Below are positions 37,801 to 46,080 of a DNA stretch of 64,000 bases, one piece after another. This DNA is from Apoda limacodes (lineage: Eukaryota > Arthropoda > Insecta > Lepidoptera > Limacodidae). Both the position numbers and the translations under genes were made by a program. Positions within the stretch are counted from its first letter, which is position 1, and each line of letters begins with the position of its first letter. A model generated the notes under the pieces. It saw only the letters and a program-made list of their open reading frames with translations, made no database searches and was not told the origin of the DNA. The stretch spans positions 23,834,815 to 23,898,814 of the forward strand of contig OX291543.1 in assembly GCA_946406115.1 (NCBI GenBank), written 5' to 3'.

Positions 37801-40800
37801 CGCCATATACTAAAAAAACTAAATAGCAGGTGCAGGCATACATTCGCCACACGGTAGAAAGAGAGGGGGATACGTCTTACGAATTTTCGATCAGGTCACG
37901 TGTCCTGGCGCGAGTTTAAATTTTTTTACCCATCACACAAAAAGGTGCACAACGCCGCTAAAGAAGTTTTCACTTCAATAAATAACAAATGATCCATTTT
38001 ATTTCAATCAATGGGAATCATAAATTATTTTGTTTTCTATGATGTAAAGGTTGTTAATAAAATATTTTTATACCGGGGAACGCAAAAAGACGTAAAATAG
38101 CATAAATTTATTCAGGAATATCTAAGAGTTATCCCGCAGTCTGTGGGAATACTGGGCTCTATGCGAGAAAAGTCGCGGTAAACAGGTAATACGACTAAAT
38201 TAAAAAGTTATTATAACATTGATCTCCTCTATTTACATCAATTCTTCTAATTTAACTGACTGACACACAGGTAGAAATATGTTTTAAAGTCGATAGAGAG
38301 TTCTCACGGGAATTGGTTTTTTTCTTTATTGAAACTACAGAGCACAGCTTTATAACATTCATTTTGAAAGTACTACAATGATCCCGACCCATTTGCAGTG
38401 GTTTCAAGCATTAAATAGAAAATTGCACAAGTGTAAAAAAAACAAATTCCATGCGAGGCCTCACGTTGAATCCCGAGGGTTGCGAAGGATTTTACTGTTT
38501 AATCACATCTCACCAGCGTAGCGAGTGGTTCAAAAGTAAAATCCTGAGCGTAGCGAGTGATTCAATAATATAATTATTATTATTATTAGTTATTTTATTT
38601 TATTACACACTTTACTTTCATGCTGTACCGATAAAGATGAAATTTGGCATCGATATAGTTTGAGTCCCTGGGAAGGACATAGGCTACTTGTAATCGTCAA
38701 GTCTGAGTTGGTTTTTTTCTATAATTGAGGAGTTGCAGTTGAAATCCTACACCATTAATCGAATTCGGGGCGGGTGGAACCGCGGGCAATACTAGTCCAC
38801 TATAAACAACAACATCCACTTTCATAACACAACTTTTTTTTTAATTTATATTATAAGTGAAAGCATTTTCGTAGTTTTTATGAAACTAGCTCTTAATCTC
38901 TGTCGGTTAATAATCGCCCGGTACAGTTCACTCATCATTTTACGTCCTCGGCCTACGATGATTTTCATTTTCTGCTGGAATGCAACCTAGTTATTGTTTT
39001 CTACCAGTTCCAAATTTAAAGTTTATTGCTACCCTTGTTGAAAAAAGTTTTCATTCCTGTGTTTCAGCTGCTATTGGTTTCGTCTGGTGTATTTTCTGGT
39101 GGGTTCTCGTATACGATTCTCCAGTGCAACATCCAAGGATTTCTGAGAAAGAGAAAGAGTATATTCTCAATGCTATTGGTGATAAGGTGCAGCAGGAATC
39201 TAAGGAGAAGGTAGGTTTTTTGTTTCATGGTGTCAATATTATGTTTTTATACTGCTGTAAATATTTTTTTACAATTAAGAAATTAAAACTACAATCATAT
39301 TAGGGCGCGTTCGTTTACGATATTTTTGTTACATTTGTCACTTTTGCCACCGAAAAATCAAAACTTTAGACCCATGTTTAGAAATATTCATTGTTTATGG
39401 TAGTGTGTGTACGTTAACCGTTCGTTTTGCAATCAATAATTTTGTTAGTAACGTTTCAAAGGTAGACGAACGATAGGTGTCAGTGGCAAAACTAGCGTTA
39501 TCGAAAGCGTGAAAAGTATCGAACGTGGGAACTTTTTATCCCACAAAGAACGCACCTATACAAGTCATTTTAGCAATCTGTATTAAAAAGTATGTACTTG
39601 CAACATTCAAACACGACTATACTGTACTGAAAACTGAAGTGTGGCATGCTTCCGCTAGATAGCGCTGATTGACAGTAGTACTTTTTCCTGAAACTGGTAA
39701 ATAGATGCTCCGTGTTGTAGATTTATTTGCTTTACCGCTATTTTAAGATTTAAAAACCTGTTTTTAGATGCTGAAGTTAATAAATAGATGGCGCTTTGTG
39801 ATGTGAACATTTGTTTTCGCGTAATGTGCTTGAAATTAGAAAAGTATTACTTAACTTGTTTAATAGTAGATTGCACAACAAGTGTGAAATTCGGCTGTGT
39901 GCTTATCATACACGCATTAAGTAAGGGTTCTCGAGAATGATAATTTTTGCGGATATCTAAAAAAAATATGAACCGATTTTGTCCAAAACAATTTTCGTTA
40001 GTAGTATTTATAAAGCCCTACTACCGTGATTTTTTTCTATTTTTTAGAACATGACATTTAAGAAGGGTTATCATTTTAGAGAAAAAAGTTTTGTAAGAAC
40101 CGTAATTACATTTTTATAATCCTATCCAATAATCACATGATGCGGTGTACGAAAAATCAATTTCATCTCTAGGTTCAATGGATAGCTACTAAAAAAATAT
40201 GTTCTTAATTTCCATATCATATCATTATGGCGATTCACAAAACAAACTTCTCTGTCAAATTTTATTATAATCTACCCAAAGGCTGACGGCCGACGAACAG
40301 CCGAAGGCTATGTATATTGAACTAAAAGAAAAGTCTAATTTCTCTCCTTGGCATAGGAGGCTTTCGCCCATTAAGCTATTATGTTTTCACTAGAGAAAGA
40401 TAAATAAGCGTTAGGTCACAGACGAAGTACATACGCGGGAAGGCCTGTTCCAGGCAGTGCAAGCTTATGCTTATTTGGTAGACGTTGCCGAGCTAATGGT
40501 CACTCGATTTGGCTTAACGACACCTTTCATATCACGATAGGAACCAGTAATTAGCCAGTAATTAACCAGTAATAAGTAGTAAACTAAGATAAAAACAGTA
40601 AGACAAGATACTTGTTACGATATCGAGACGTAACGAGACATTATGATTCCAGCCTGTGCCACCTTTCAAGAAGATTTTCACCTCACTACCATTCCTGGCG
40701 ATGATAGTGCTGCACTACGGCAGCAACTGGGGTCTTTATTTTGTGATGACGGCTGCTCCCAAGTTTGTCTCCAGTGCGCTTGGGTTTAATCTCACTTCTA

Positions 40801-43800
40801 CTGGAACTCTAGCCTCATTGCCTTACCTCGCTAGGATGATATTCTCGTTGATATTTGGTGCTATTGGAGACAGGTAAGTTACTAAATTTAAAAATTTAGC
40901 GGTGAACTTACTTATGTGTTATTTTAACTGTTTTGTCTTACAGAAGTTTTCGTTAACAAAATACGTTATAGTATTTTTGTGGTCCCGTACTTTCATTTTC
41001 AAGTTAAGAAATCAAATTTATATTATATTATATATATTTGTAATAATCCTGGAGAAAGGCTTATAGATATGGTTCAGAAGCTAAATAGGTCTATAGTTCT
41101 TCAGTAAGTAGTTATAGTCATTGTCTTCTCCTTTAATGAAGAGTAGTATGACCGCGCTTCTGCTTCAAGCTTCTGGCGTGGTGCCGTCGAGAATAACAGC
41201 ATTGAAGAGCTACTGAAGGACTTTTAATATCGGTGTTAACGACCGGGATATCTTCGGTAATGTCGAGTTATTTGGCTCTAGGTTCTATGGCCGTGATATT
41301 GACAGGATCACGAGTTGAGTTGAGATGCAGAACCGTGTAGTAAATAAATTAATAAGAAACAAAATATTTTGTAAAGACAGTTTCTTTAGAAGTTCTCAAT
41401 TCCTCTCAATATATCAAGTATGGATGAAAATTTTTGCCATTTTCGTCTTCAGCTTTGTCAACTGTCGTTGCCGAATAGACAGATCAAGATCTCTCTCTAT
41501 TCTTATTTGCCACAATTGCATAAATAGCTGTTAAATGGATAATCAGTCTTTACTAGTGATTTTATTAATGTTTTGGGTTATGCAAAAAAATATTTTGTTT
41601 CTTATTAATTTATTTACTACACGGTTCTGCATCTATTAAGGAAAAATATTTTTCTAAACATCTAAAATATTAAGAAGATCAAGTAGGGCTTGTTTGTTCA
41701 CGTGGCTAATGACTAATGACCCGACTGTCTAATCGAGGGGCGTGGGTTCGATTCCCGCAAAAATAATAAAACATTTTATTATTTGTGTTTACCCAGTCCG
41801 TTTTCTATGTATAAAATGTATGTATTTAAAAAAATATTAATGTGGAATATGTATTTGTATATATATATTTATTTTATGTATTTTAAAACGCAAAATTTCA
41901 TATTATTAAAGAAATATCCTTTCGTTCTTATATTCGTTGTTGACCATACAGTGTTTGTTTAAATTTATTTTTAAAATTTTTTTTGTTTTTCAGGATTGTG
42001 AAAAAGAACGTATTTTCATTAACCGTTATGAGAAAGTTCTTCTGTCTCTTCTCTCACGTGATACCTGGGTTACTCCTAATCGCTCTAGGGTACACGGGAT
42101 GCGCACCTATTTTATCCGTGGCCCTCATCACCTTCTCCATGGGGTCCAATGGAGCTGCCACTCTCACCAATCTTGTGAACCATCAAGACTTAGCACCTAA
42201 CTTTGCTGGAACTCTGTATGGTATAGCTAATGGAATCGGAAATACAGCTGGTTTTGTTACTCCAATAGTGACTGCTCACTTTACGAAAACCGGGGTAAAT
42301 ATACCGAGCAATATTTTGAGTTTAAATAGTTGACACTAGACGTTCGAGTTGAGTATGGACTGTCTACAAAAATATCGGCACTTCCCAGCGTACCTCCACT
42401 GAACTTAAGAGAATACGATTCGCGGCGCCTGGCAACGTGCTTCATACAAACGAATTTTTCATTTATTTTTGCCATTAACTGATCAAACACTGTGAAATTT
42501 TGTAGACATGATCTCAAGCCGAATATCTATGTCTATGGTTTTCAAAAACTCCTGAAAAATGTTTTTACTAACTCAAAATCTTAATTGAGACCATATGTAT
42601 GAAAAACTAGAATCCGCAATAACTATAAACGTATACAATTTAATAGAAAACTGGCACACTACAGACCTTGATATAAAAAAGTAGAAAATTCTTTTGTTTG
42701 AAGAACGCTGCAAGGCGCTGCAAATCGTATTATCTTAATGAGACTGTCTAGTCTAGTAGTAGTAGAAGTAGTAAATAAACGAACGGTTTGGTATGAGTAT
42801 GTACTTTCGCATGGTACTTACATGAGTACTTTGGTCCTAAATGGTAACCAGTGTTTGAATATGAAGTTGGAAGGTGGCCATTTCTATTTGGTATTTTTAA
42901 TCATTTTGTTCCCACGAGTTGCTTCAGTAGAATAGGGTTCGCTCTGGTACCCTGAAGCGCAACGTTAGCGATATGACATGTTTATACACCCTCATATCAT
43001 TCAACCCTCGGCACGTGCTCACCTTAGCACGTGACCTTATGGTAACCTTCTAATAAAATATAATTAATTCATAGTCATAACAAATGGCTTTTCCCAAATC
43101 TGATGGGGTTACATATGGATATTATCAAGCACCAAAGTACTCATCAAGACGATTAAAACGAGTCCAAACTCAATGCGGTTACGTCGTTTTATTACGGAGA
43201 TTCTATGGCCACCTTCCAATTTCTTATTCAAACGCTAGTTAACATTTAGGACCAAAGTACTCATCAAGACGATTCAAACGAGTCTAAACTCGATGCGGTT
43301 ACGTCGTCGAGGCAAGTCCAACTACTGTCATGCGAGTAAACACTGGCAGTAGCTCTCATTATGTAACCACGCCATTAGTACAATTAAATTTTTCATCCAT
43401 ATACATATAAATTACTAGTCGCATCGTTCCCTCGCGCCATATGTCTTTTTGCTCGGCTACTCAGGTCGATGGTAGCTGAGGGCTTTAAATTTCACTCCAC
43501 GTCCCAAGTGGCGGGGGTTCGATCCCCGGGGTCGTCGCTGTACCAATGAGTATTTTATTAATTTCTCATGTACACTGATTTACTTATTCACACCATTGGC
43601 TTTTCGGTCAAGGAGAACATCGTGAGGAAACCTACATAAGTCAAGAAAAAAAAAGATGTATGTGAAGTCCGCAATCCGCACTGGGCCCGCGTGTAAACTA
43701 TGGTCCAAATCACCCTCGCTGGCCGGGACGTAAGAACGCTGGCAAGGCAGGGTTGAGCGTAGTGTAAATAGCGTTATAAAATTCCTCAAGCATCGAATGC

Positions 43801-44345
43801 AAAAATATTGTTTCATATCCCACTGGTACTTAACTCTTTTGCTTTATGTGTCAAATTGTACTTTTTCGAAAAATTTAAAGTTTGTACAATCTATTATTTG
43901 GAAAAACTGCGATTCGGAAATATCTGAATTTATTAAATTCATTATTTGGACAAATAAGATTAGGTACAGTACAGCACTTGGAAAATGTACCTATAGTGTG
44001 GAAAACTGTGAATAAGTACCCCATCGTAGTCAGGGTGTCAGACCCTCTTTACCTTCATTATATTAAGTATAGATCTATTCTATATCAAAGTAAGCTGTAT
44101 CTTAGTTGCGACAAGTTTCTACATTTATTTTTTTACCGTTACAGAATGGTTTTGCGGAATGGCGGCCGGTGTTTTTTACGGGGGCATCGCTATACATTGC
44201 TTCGGCAGTATACTTTATTCTGTTCGGTTCCTGTGAGACGCAGTCTTGGAACTATGTCGTCGCTTCAGAAGACCAAGAAGACACTAACAAGAGGCCCAGT
44301 GAAAACTCTACGGATACTACAGTCACTATTCCTGTGAAAACATAA
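22764..44345 (+). CDS. SLC17-family (sialin / phosphate cotransporter-like) MFS transporter, 8 exons, 5'-partial
   Basis: The coding segments are 22764-22890, 27605-27680, 28869-29111, 32501-32672, 39068-39210, 40653-40873, 41994-42294 and 44145-44345. Each has AG/GT borders and phases that join without a break, giving about 493 residues and a TAA stop. Hallmarks in order are TM1 'YMLRVNMSVNIIAM' with the family Arg; 'FDWTPQEQAYVLSGYFWGY' in TM2; 'GGTAAEMWGPRKV' in the MFS loop; a TM4 'GLVAGFLFPALHALVAHW'; the loop 'TPEEKGKF'; the SLC17 signature 'YDSPVQHPRISEKEKEYI'; a second six-helix half; and a hydrophilic tail. The extracellular TM1-TM2 loop carries NTS and NGT N-glycosylation sequons. 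Members are plasma-membrane or lysosomal anion/phosphate/organic-acid cotransporters; the substrate cannot be told from sequence. The first exon begins in mid-codon, so the start exon is missing. Candidate AATAAA signals lie at 45280 and 45579. Confidence 0.93.
23271..23530 (+). mobile_element. tRNA-derived SINE
   Basis: The head has an A-box-like 'gcctagttggtagtgaggc' and a B-box 'gagttcgattcccgc'. The body follows: 'tttgtgtttttcttgagtct', 'gttgtttggtatccataac' and 'caaaagcttactttgcttac'. The tail is 'aatgtccaaaaatatttatt'. It was rejected as a functional tRNA because it lacks a complete cloverleaf. Related copies lie at 41679-41870 (head) and 33960-34165 (body and tail). Confidence 0.75.
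23540..23655. repeat. Direct repeat shared with 26697-26775
   Basis: 'aaaatgacgctttttcttac', 'ctgagggaagaagctagttt' and 'cgacgtgagctgaaggcaaa' recur almost unchanged at 26710-26773. The two copies lie 3.1 kb apart in the same intron. Confidence 0.8.
24345..24540 (-). repeat. Interspersed repeat R4
   Basis: 'aaaggttccgtagtcaaatg', 'aaaacggaacctgtactctc' and 'atcatgtcctttcttttgta' match the R4 family, also at 21122-21200 and inverted at 46540-46680. Non-coding. Confidence 0.6.
24605..24912 (+). repeat. Interspersed repeat R2 (copy in intron 1)
   Basis: It starts 'ttaaaatgagcgattcttgt', continues through 'aaccagcttcaaaggttttc', 'aataaatcgatctagctagg' and twice 'acttgacaatagatgg', and ends 'aaaaacgagaaaagctcggg' and 'tgtactttt'. 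The overall order equals the two copies at 31414-32030. Confidence 0.75.
24916..25125. repeat. Diverged tandem repeat, about 3 units
   Basis: A phrase of the form 'atgagcttt..gtgaactgtggtgag' recurs at about 24916, 24977 and 25045 with unit lengths of roughly 60-70 bp. Each is followed by a purine-rich stretch and then by 'acgtagatagc', 'acgcagccaa' or 'acatagcct'-type text. Confidence 0.55.
27420..27560 (+). repeat. R3-type repeat tail
   Basis: 'gttacgaagtttgatcaaaa', 'tcggttcagtagtttaggag' and 'cgcggacaaacaacgtgaca' are the 3' phrases of the R3-like families in Lepidoptera. They lie just upstream of exon 2. Confidence 0.5.
27605..27680 (+). CDS. SLC17 gene, exon 2
   Basis: A 76-bp exon with acceptor 'ctgtttatag' and donor 'gtaagt'. 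It encodes 'VKSECAAVPANTSLYNGTF' and then KRVLRQ. This is the variable loop after TM1, with two N-glycosylation sequons (NTS and NGT). The phases join exon 1 (completing Ser) and exon 3. Confidence 0.82.
28048..28262 (+). mobile_element. LINE family A, 3' tail fragment
   Basis: 'ctcccgcgaaggcttaggtt', 'ttctttaagaaataagtgat', 'tttttaaagggtcggcaacg', 'ccagcatccataggctagct', and an end at 'agcggtataaaaaaatat' correspond to the 3' end of the LINE at 14341-14600 in the opposite orientation. Inside the SLC17 intron 27681-28868. Confidence 0.75.
28869..29111 (+). CDS. SLC17 gene, exon 3 (TM2-TM4)
   Basis: A 243-bp exon (81 codons) with acceptor 'atgtacag' and donor 'gttagt'. It encodes 'PEGVVTFDWTPQEQAYVLSG', 'YFWGYAITSLVGGTAAEMWG', 'PRKVVFFTMLVSAILTALS' and 'VRFVIGLVA'. 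It contains the Gly-rich TM2, the G-x-x-x-D/E-x-G-x-R/K-type MFS loop and TM3. It joins in frame to exon 4, restoring GLVAGF. Confidence 0.93.
29866..30265 (+). repeat. Diverged tandem array containing R1/R3 phrases
   Basis: The phrases 'gaacggctggacagattt' / 'gaacggctagaccgattt', 'ttgcgtttgttattgttaag' / 'ttgtgtttgttagtgttagg' and 'gtcaagtgcgagtcggactc' recur in units of about 115-130 bp. There are two well-matched units (29870-30105) and two further units (30105-30265) that share 'taagggtaaaccgattttaa' plus 'tgaaattttggtaa' exactly. Confidence 0.7.
30840..31335 (+). repeat. Diverged tandem repeat, core 'ACCAAATTTCAGNTCAAATGGTTGCA'-like
   Basis: About seven imperfect units with a period near 55-60 bp. 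The core 'aaaccaaatttcag' + 'tcaaatggttgca' + 'acataaa..aagagat' is seen at 30885, 31013, 31073, 31118, 31168, 31220 and 31278. 'cacggggcgtga' appears in the first and last unit (30915 and 31311). A LINE 3' tail scrap (30958-31008) interrupts the array. Units differ at many positions, so the array is old. Confidence 0.75.
30955..31008 (-). mobile_element. LINE family A 3' tail scrap
   Basis: 'aaagcggcaatcaagcttac' and 'ggcccacctgatgttaag' correspond to the reverse complement of the family A 3' UTR. It lies within the tandem array at 30840-31335. Confidence 0.6.
31414..32035 (+). repeat. Interspersed repeat R2, two copies head to tail
   Basis: Two copies of about 305 bp occur at 31414-31718 and 31722-32030. 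Each starts 'taaacgagcaattcttgtat', contains 'aatctgaatctcg', 'aacggctccaacgattttca' and 'ggtttcatttt', and ends 'aatagatggcg', 'aaaaacgagc' and 'ccaagtact'-like text. The copies differ at scattered positions. Confidence 0.8.
32501..32672 (+). CDS. SLC17 gene, exon 4 (TM4-TM5)
   Basis: The acceptor 'tattttgtag' and donor 'gtaaag' flank 57 codons plus one base. It encodes 'GFLFPALHALVAHW', the conserved cytoplasmic 'TPEEKGKFVSALLGGAIGTV' and 'GPLIENFGWDSAFYVP'. The ORF runs on past the donor without homology, which supports the splice. Confidence 0.93.
33960..34165 (+). mobile_element. SINE body and tail
   Basis: 'tatgtagttatttacaaaaa', 'tagttgtatccgttgcgtaa', 'tactacaagccccgtttagt', 'ttgggaccagacggcgctgt', then 'gtgatttgtccaaaattatt', is the body and tail of a Lepidopteran tRNA-derived SINE. 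The head is missing. Confidence 0.65.
34445..34935. repeat. Diverged direct-repeat pair
   Basis: Unit 1 is about 34445-34560 and unit 2 about 34795-34925. Both show '..aaatag..agagttcc.gc.agaaat', then a stretch of A/T, 'gaatt.cgtacacat', '..tct.ttatc..c' and 'gaccttctgata'. Spacing is about 350 bp. Confidence 0.55.
35716..36408 (-). pseudogene. Broken unidentified ORF of the inverted-repeat element
   Basis: Three overlapping minus-strand frames look like one former protein of about 230 residues. Piece 1 (36408-36091) begins MLKKIAKNCFLCDSDDDV, has a Cys pair and later 'FVGYHTTCYKKVTVLNKKY', which resembles a Cys/His zinc-binding motif. Piece 2 (36094-35900) reads 'TASINGIKNCTNVNDARYRI' then 'FMKNYSAKEDSD'. 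Piece 3 (35907-35716) reads 'MRKNQPENYGWFLDEY' and ends acidic and Ser-rich (YDVEGSEVGDQSYTSDDSKPE-like tail). Frameshifts lie at about 36092 and 35905. The pattern ('GYHTTCYKK', 'DARY.IF', 'PENYGW') resembles uncharacterised transposon-associated proteins in insect genomes. I do not know its function. Codon use is AT-rich like the surroundings. Confidence 0.55.
36480..37156. other. GC-rich insertion in the right arm of the inverted-repeat element
   Basis: This segment interrupts the right inverted repeat. 36600-36700 is strikingly GC-rich compared with its surroundings ('gcgggccggaggcgccgtaa', 'gcaggggccgcacgcgacgc'). An 84-codon minus-strand ORF (36812-36558) contains 'VDTLELRRKMVLLEHIYLVL', weakly like a LINE RT C-terminal stretch. 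A 128-codon ORF lies opposite. The far side (37010-37156) is AT-rich and repeats the 'aggcaacc' motif of the arm. Origin unknown. Confidence 0.5.
37601..37705. repeat. AT-rich simple sequence
   Basis: Imperfect 'tatacatattcat' / 'catattatat' repeats with no larger unit. Confidence 0.7.
39068..39210 (+). CDS. SLC17 gene, exon 5 (TM6 and SLC17 signature)
   Basis: The acceptor 'cctgtgtttcag' and donor 'gtaggt' flank 143 bp. It encodes 'AAIGFVWCIFWWVLVYDSP', then 'VQHPRISEKEKEYILNAIGD' and KVQQESKEK. The 'YDSP..HPRIS..E..YI' loop between the two transporter halves is diagnostic of SLC17. Confidence 0.93.
39211..40652 (+). other. SLC17 intron 5
   Basis: A 1.4-kb intron without a coding region. 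39304-39570 ('gcgcgttcgtttacgatat', 'gaacgcacctata') looks repetitive but was not assigned. Confidence 0.6.
40653..40873 (+). CDS. SLC17 gene, exon 6 (TM7-TM8)
   Basis: The acceptor 'atgattccag' and donor 'gtaagt' flank 221 bp. It encodes 'PVPPFKKIFTSLPFLAMIVL', 'HYGSNWGLYFVMTAAPKFVS', 'SALGFNLTSTGTLASLPYLA', then 'RMIFSLIFGAIGD'. It ends two bases into the Arg codon completed by exon 7. 'GLYFVMT..P.F....LGF' is typical of the second transporter half. Confidence 0.93.
40874..41993 (+). other. SLC17 intron 6
   Basis: A 1.1-kb intron. It contains a SINE head at 41679-41870. 41130-41300 contains 'tatttggctctaggttctat' / 'ggccgtgatattgacagg', faintly like the 'tttggctccgcgatc' / 'gtgattttgac' phrase of the large duplication at 51215. 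Confidence 0.6.
41679..41870 (+). mobile_element. tRNA-derived SINE (head and part of body)
   Basis: 'cacgtggctaatgactaatg', then a B-box 'gtgggttcgattcccgc' and the body 'tttgtgtttacccagtccgt'. Same family as 23271-23530. Confidence 0.6.
41994..42294 (+). CDS. SLC17 gene, exon 7 (TM9-TM11)
   Basis: The acceptor 'ttgtttttcag' and donor 'gtaaat' flank 301 bp. It encodes 'IVKKNVFSLTVMRKFFCLF', 'SHVIPGLLLIALGYTGCAP', 'ILSVALITFSMGSNGAATL', 'TNLVNHQDLAPNFAGTLYG' and 'IANGIGNTAGFVTPIVTAHF'. The 'N..DLAPNFAGTL.GI.N..G...G...P' run is a strong SLC17 hallmark. Confidence 0.94.
42820..43310. repeat. Fold-back (MITE-like) repeat
   Basis: 42822-42890 and the reverse complement of 43195-43268 share 'atgagtactttggtcctaaa', then 'tg.taac.ag.gtttgaata' and 'aa.ttggaaggtggccat' as inverted arms of about 65-70 bp. 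In addition, 43128-43187 and 43250-43308 are direct repeats ('accaaagtactcatcaagac', 'gattaaaacgagtccaaact', 'gcggttacgtcg'). Confidence 0.75.
43430..43800 (+). mobile_element. Lepidopteran SINE, well preserved
   Basis: The head is 'tggtagctgagggctttaaa' with B-box 'gggggttcgatccccgg'. The body is 'cattggcttttcggtcaagg', 'agaacatcgtgaggaaacct', 'tatgtgaagtccgcaatccg' and 'cactgggcccgcgtgtaaac' plus 'tatgg'. Related bodies lie at 13965-14340 and 26235-26290. Confidence 0.7.
44145..44345 (+). CDS. SLC17 gene, last exon (TM12 and C-terminal tail)
   Basis: The acceptor 'ttaccgttacag' is followed by 'NGFAEWRPVFFTGASLYIAS', 'AVYFILFGSCETQSWN', and a hydrophilic tail of about 30 residues ending IPVKT and TAA. 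'..W..VF...A..Y......F..F.S...Q.W' is the normal SLC17 end, so the reading frame is complete at the 3' side. Confidence 0.92.
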   Translation, partial: NGFAEWRPVFFTGASLYIASAVYFILFGSCETQSWNYVVASEDQEDTNKRPSENSTDTTVTIPVKT

Positions 44346-46080
44346 GAATATATGATGCATAGTTTTTAGTATAAATGTACAATAATTTAGTTAAATAAGA
44401 CAAACAAAATGTTGTGACATTAAAATTACTGTTAGATACATTTTTTTCAAACTCGAACTTATTTTTTGAGTCTGGAGTATACTTTACTTTACTTTTCACA
44501 ATATTCCTCCTACCGCGAACGCTTAAGTTGTGGAATAAGCATTATTTTCTACGGACTACAGTATAGGATTCCTCAAGAAAGGAGTGATTACATTTATAAA
44601 GGGTTAACAATCAAGAAAGGAGTGATTACATTTATAAAGGGTTAACAATCAAGATAGGAGTGATTACATTTATAAAGGGTTAACAATCAAGAAAGGAGTG
44701 ATAACATTTATAAAGGGTTAAATGCCACAGATTAAGGAATAGTCTATAATTATAAGTAACCTACTACTAAATGTCCCTGGCATATGCAAGCTAAGCAAAG
44801 GCTAAAACTAACATATCGCTTTTCAAAAGGCTTTATTGACATAGCTAAAATGCCAGTGAATGAATACTTAGATAACTAGAGTTTTTATTGAATTTATTAA
44901 ACGTAAAAATTTAACAAATAATCCGGTAGGTATTATATAAATGTAGGTACAGACTGTCTAAAAAAAGTTGTCACGTCCTTGCCGCTGTACCGTGTCTAAA
45001 TAAGCGAACTTTTTTGTATTGTAGAGTAATTTTTACATAGTTTGTTGTTTAGGTACTAACACCGTTTACCATCAGGCGGACCGTTAGCTTGTTTGCCAAA
45101 AAAAAACACAAATGAGAGTTTTGCTTTGTACTAACTTACACACACTTGTATACATACATATTTTGACGGATGTGCCAAGATTATGTAAAACGCACTATTA
45201 GTATGTATATCATATTTTTTTGATTATGGATAAATATATGTTAGTAACGCGTTTTGTGTAGCCAAATGTATAAATTACAAATAAACTTTCTCGCAATCAC
45301 TTTATGCCTAGATAACTGCCTACTAATGCACAGTGTGTTTTGAAAAACATTTACCTATGAATGTAGTTATACTTAAGTTTAGTACATAAGTCATAAATGT
45401 ATATAAGCTAAGTAAATTTAAATCCTAGAACATTAATTGTTAGATAAAATTTGGTGAAAATAACGAAATAATTTTAAATAAGATATGAAATATATAAAAT
45501 ATTAGTTTAAAAATTGGTTGGGTACATTAACGAAAAGATTTTAGAAACAATGCTTGTTTTATGGGAAGTGTAACTTAAAATAAAGTAAGGCAAATATGTA
45601 TACAAACATATTTTAATTGCGCGCTTCTCAAATTGTATTATTTACTTATAACTTTCATAACAATATTTCCGAAAATTTCTTTTTAATAATGTCAATTGAT
45701 TAAAGGTTAAGGCCGCCAGTAAGTCGCCGAAAACACAATATCCATAGACATATAATACCTTGCATCATCTATAGAAGTGGTTGTACCCAACTCTATGTCG
45801 CCATATTTGGTGTATAAAATATGAGTTATATATCTTAATTCAGACATAGAGTATTTAATAGAAATTATGTAGGTAGTTACTTAGTACTGAATAATTTATT
45901 TTTTAATGTTTTTTTTTATGTTGCGACTGTGATGAGGTTCATATACTCGTTTTTACATATATGTTTCTGTGACAAATATAATTAAGTAAAGAAAATTAGA
46001 ATTAAATTATTAAATAAATTATTTAACAATTATGGTATTTTTTACACACCGAGGGTTCTGTATTTATTTAATTTACATAC
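44346..46080 (+). other. Probable 3' UTR and flank of the SLC17 gene
   Basis: AT-rich and non-coding. AATAAA candidates lie at 45280-45285 and 45579-45584. It contains a LINE-derived minisatellite (44505-44735) and a LINE 3' tail scrap at 45055-45105 ('ccatcaggcggaccgttagc', 'ttgtttgccaaaaaaaaa'). The transcript end cannot be fixed from sequence alone. Confidence 0.45.
44505..44735 (+). repeat. 38-bp minisatellite (x4) grown from a LINE 3' end
   Basis: 'cgcgaacgcttaagttgtgg', 'aataagcattattttctacg' and 'gactacagtataggattcct' are LINE family A sequence. From 44574 the phrase 'caagaaaggagtgattacat' + 'ttataaagggttaacaat' (38 bp) is repeated four times, to about 44724, with one-base differences. 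The family A original ('aagaaataagtgattacatt' + 'tttaaagggt' at 28147) has a single unit. Confidence 0.88.

Larger units (their letters stand above)
32673..39067 (+). other. SLC17 long intron (6.4 kb)
   Basis: Holds a SINE-like scrap (32775-32885: 'caggtctcccataggaaaaa', 'atggccatagtctatcaag'), a GC-richer non-coding stretch (33090-33330), a SINE body (33960-34165), a diverged direct-repeat pair (34445-34935), the composite inverted-repeat element (35253-37383), and AT-rich simple sequence near 37615-37700. The 108-codon ORF at 33021-33347 has no recognisable domain. Confidence 0.75.
42295..44144 (+). other. SLC17 intron 7
   Basis: A 1.85-kb intron holding a fold-back repeat (42820-43310) and a SINE (43430-43800). 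Otherwise AT-rich. Confidence 0.7.
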
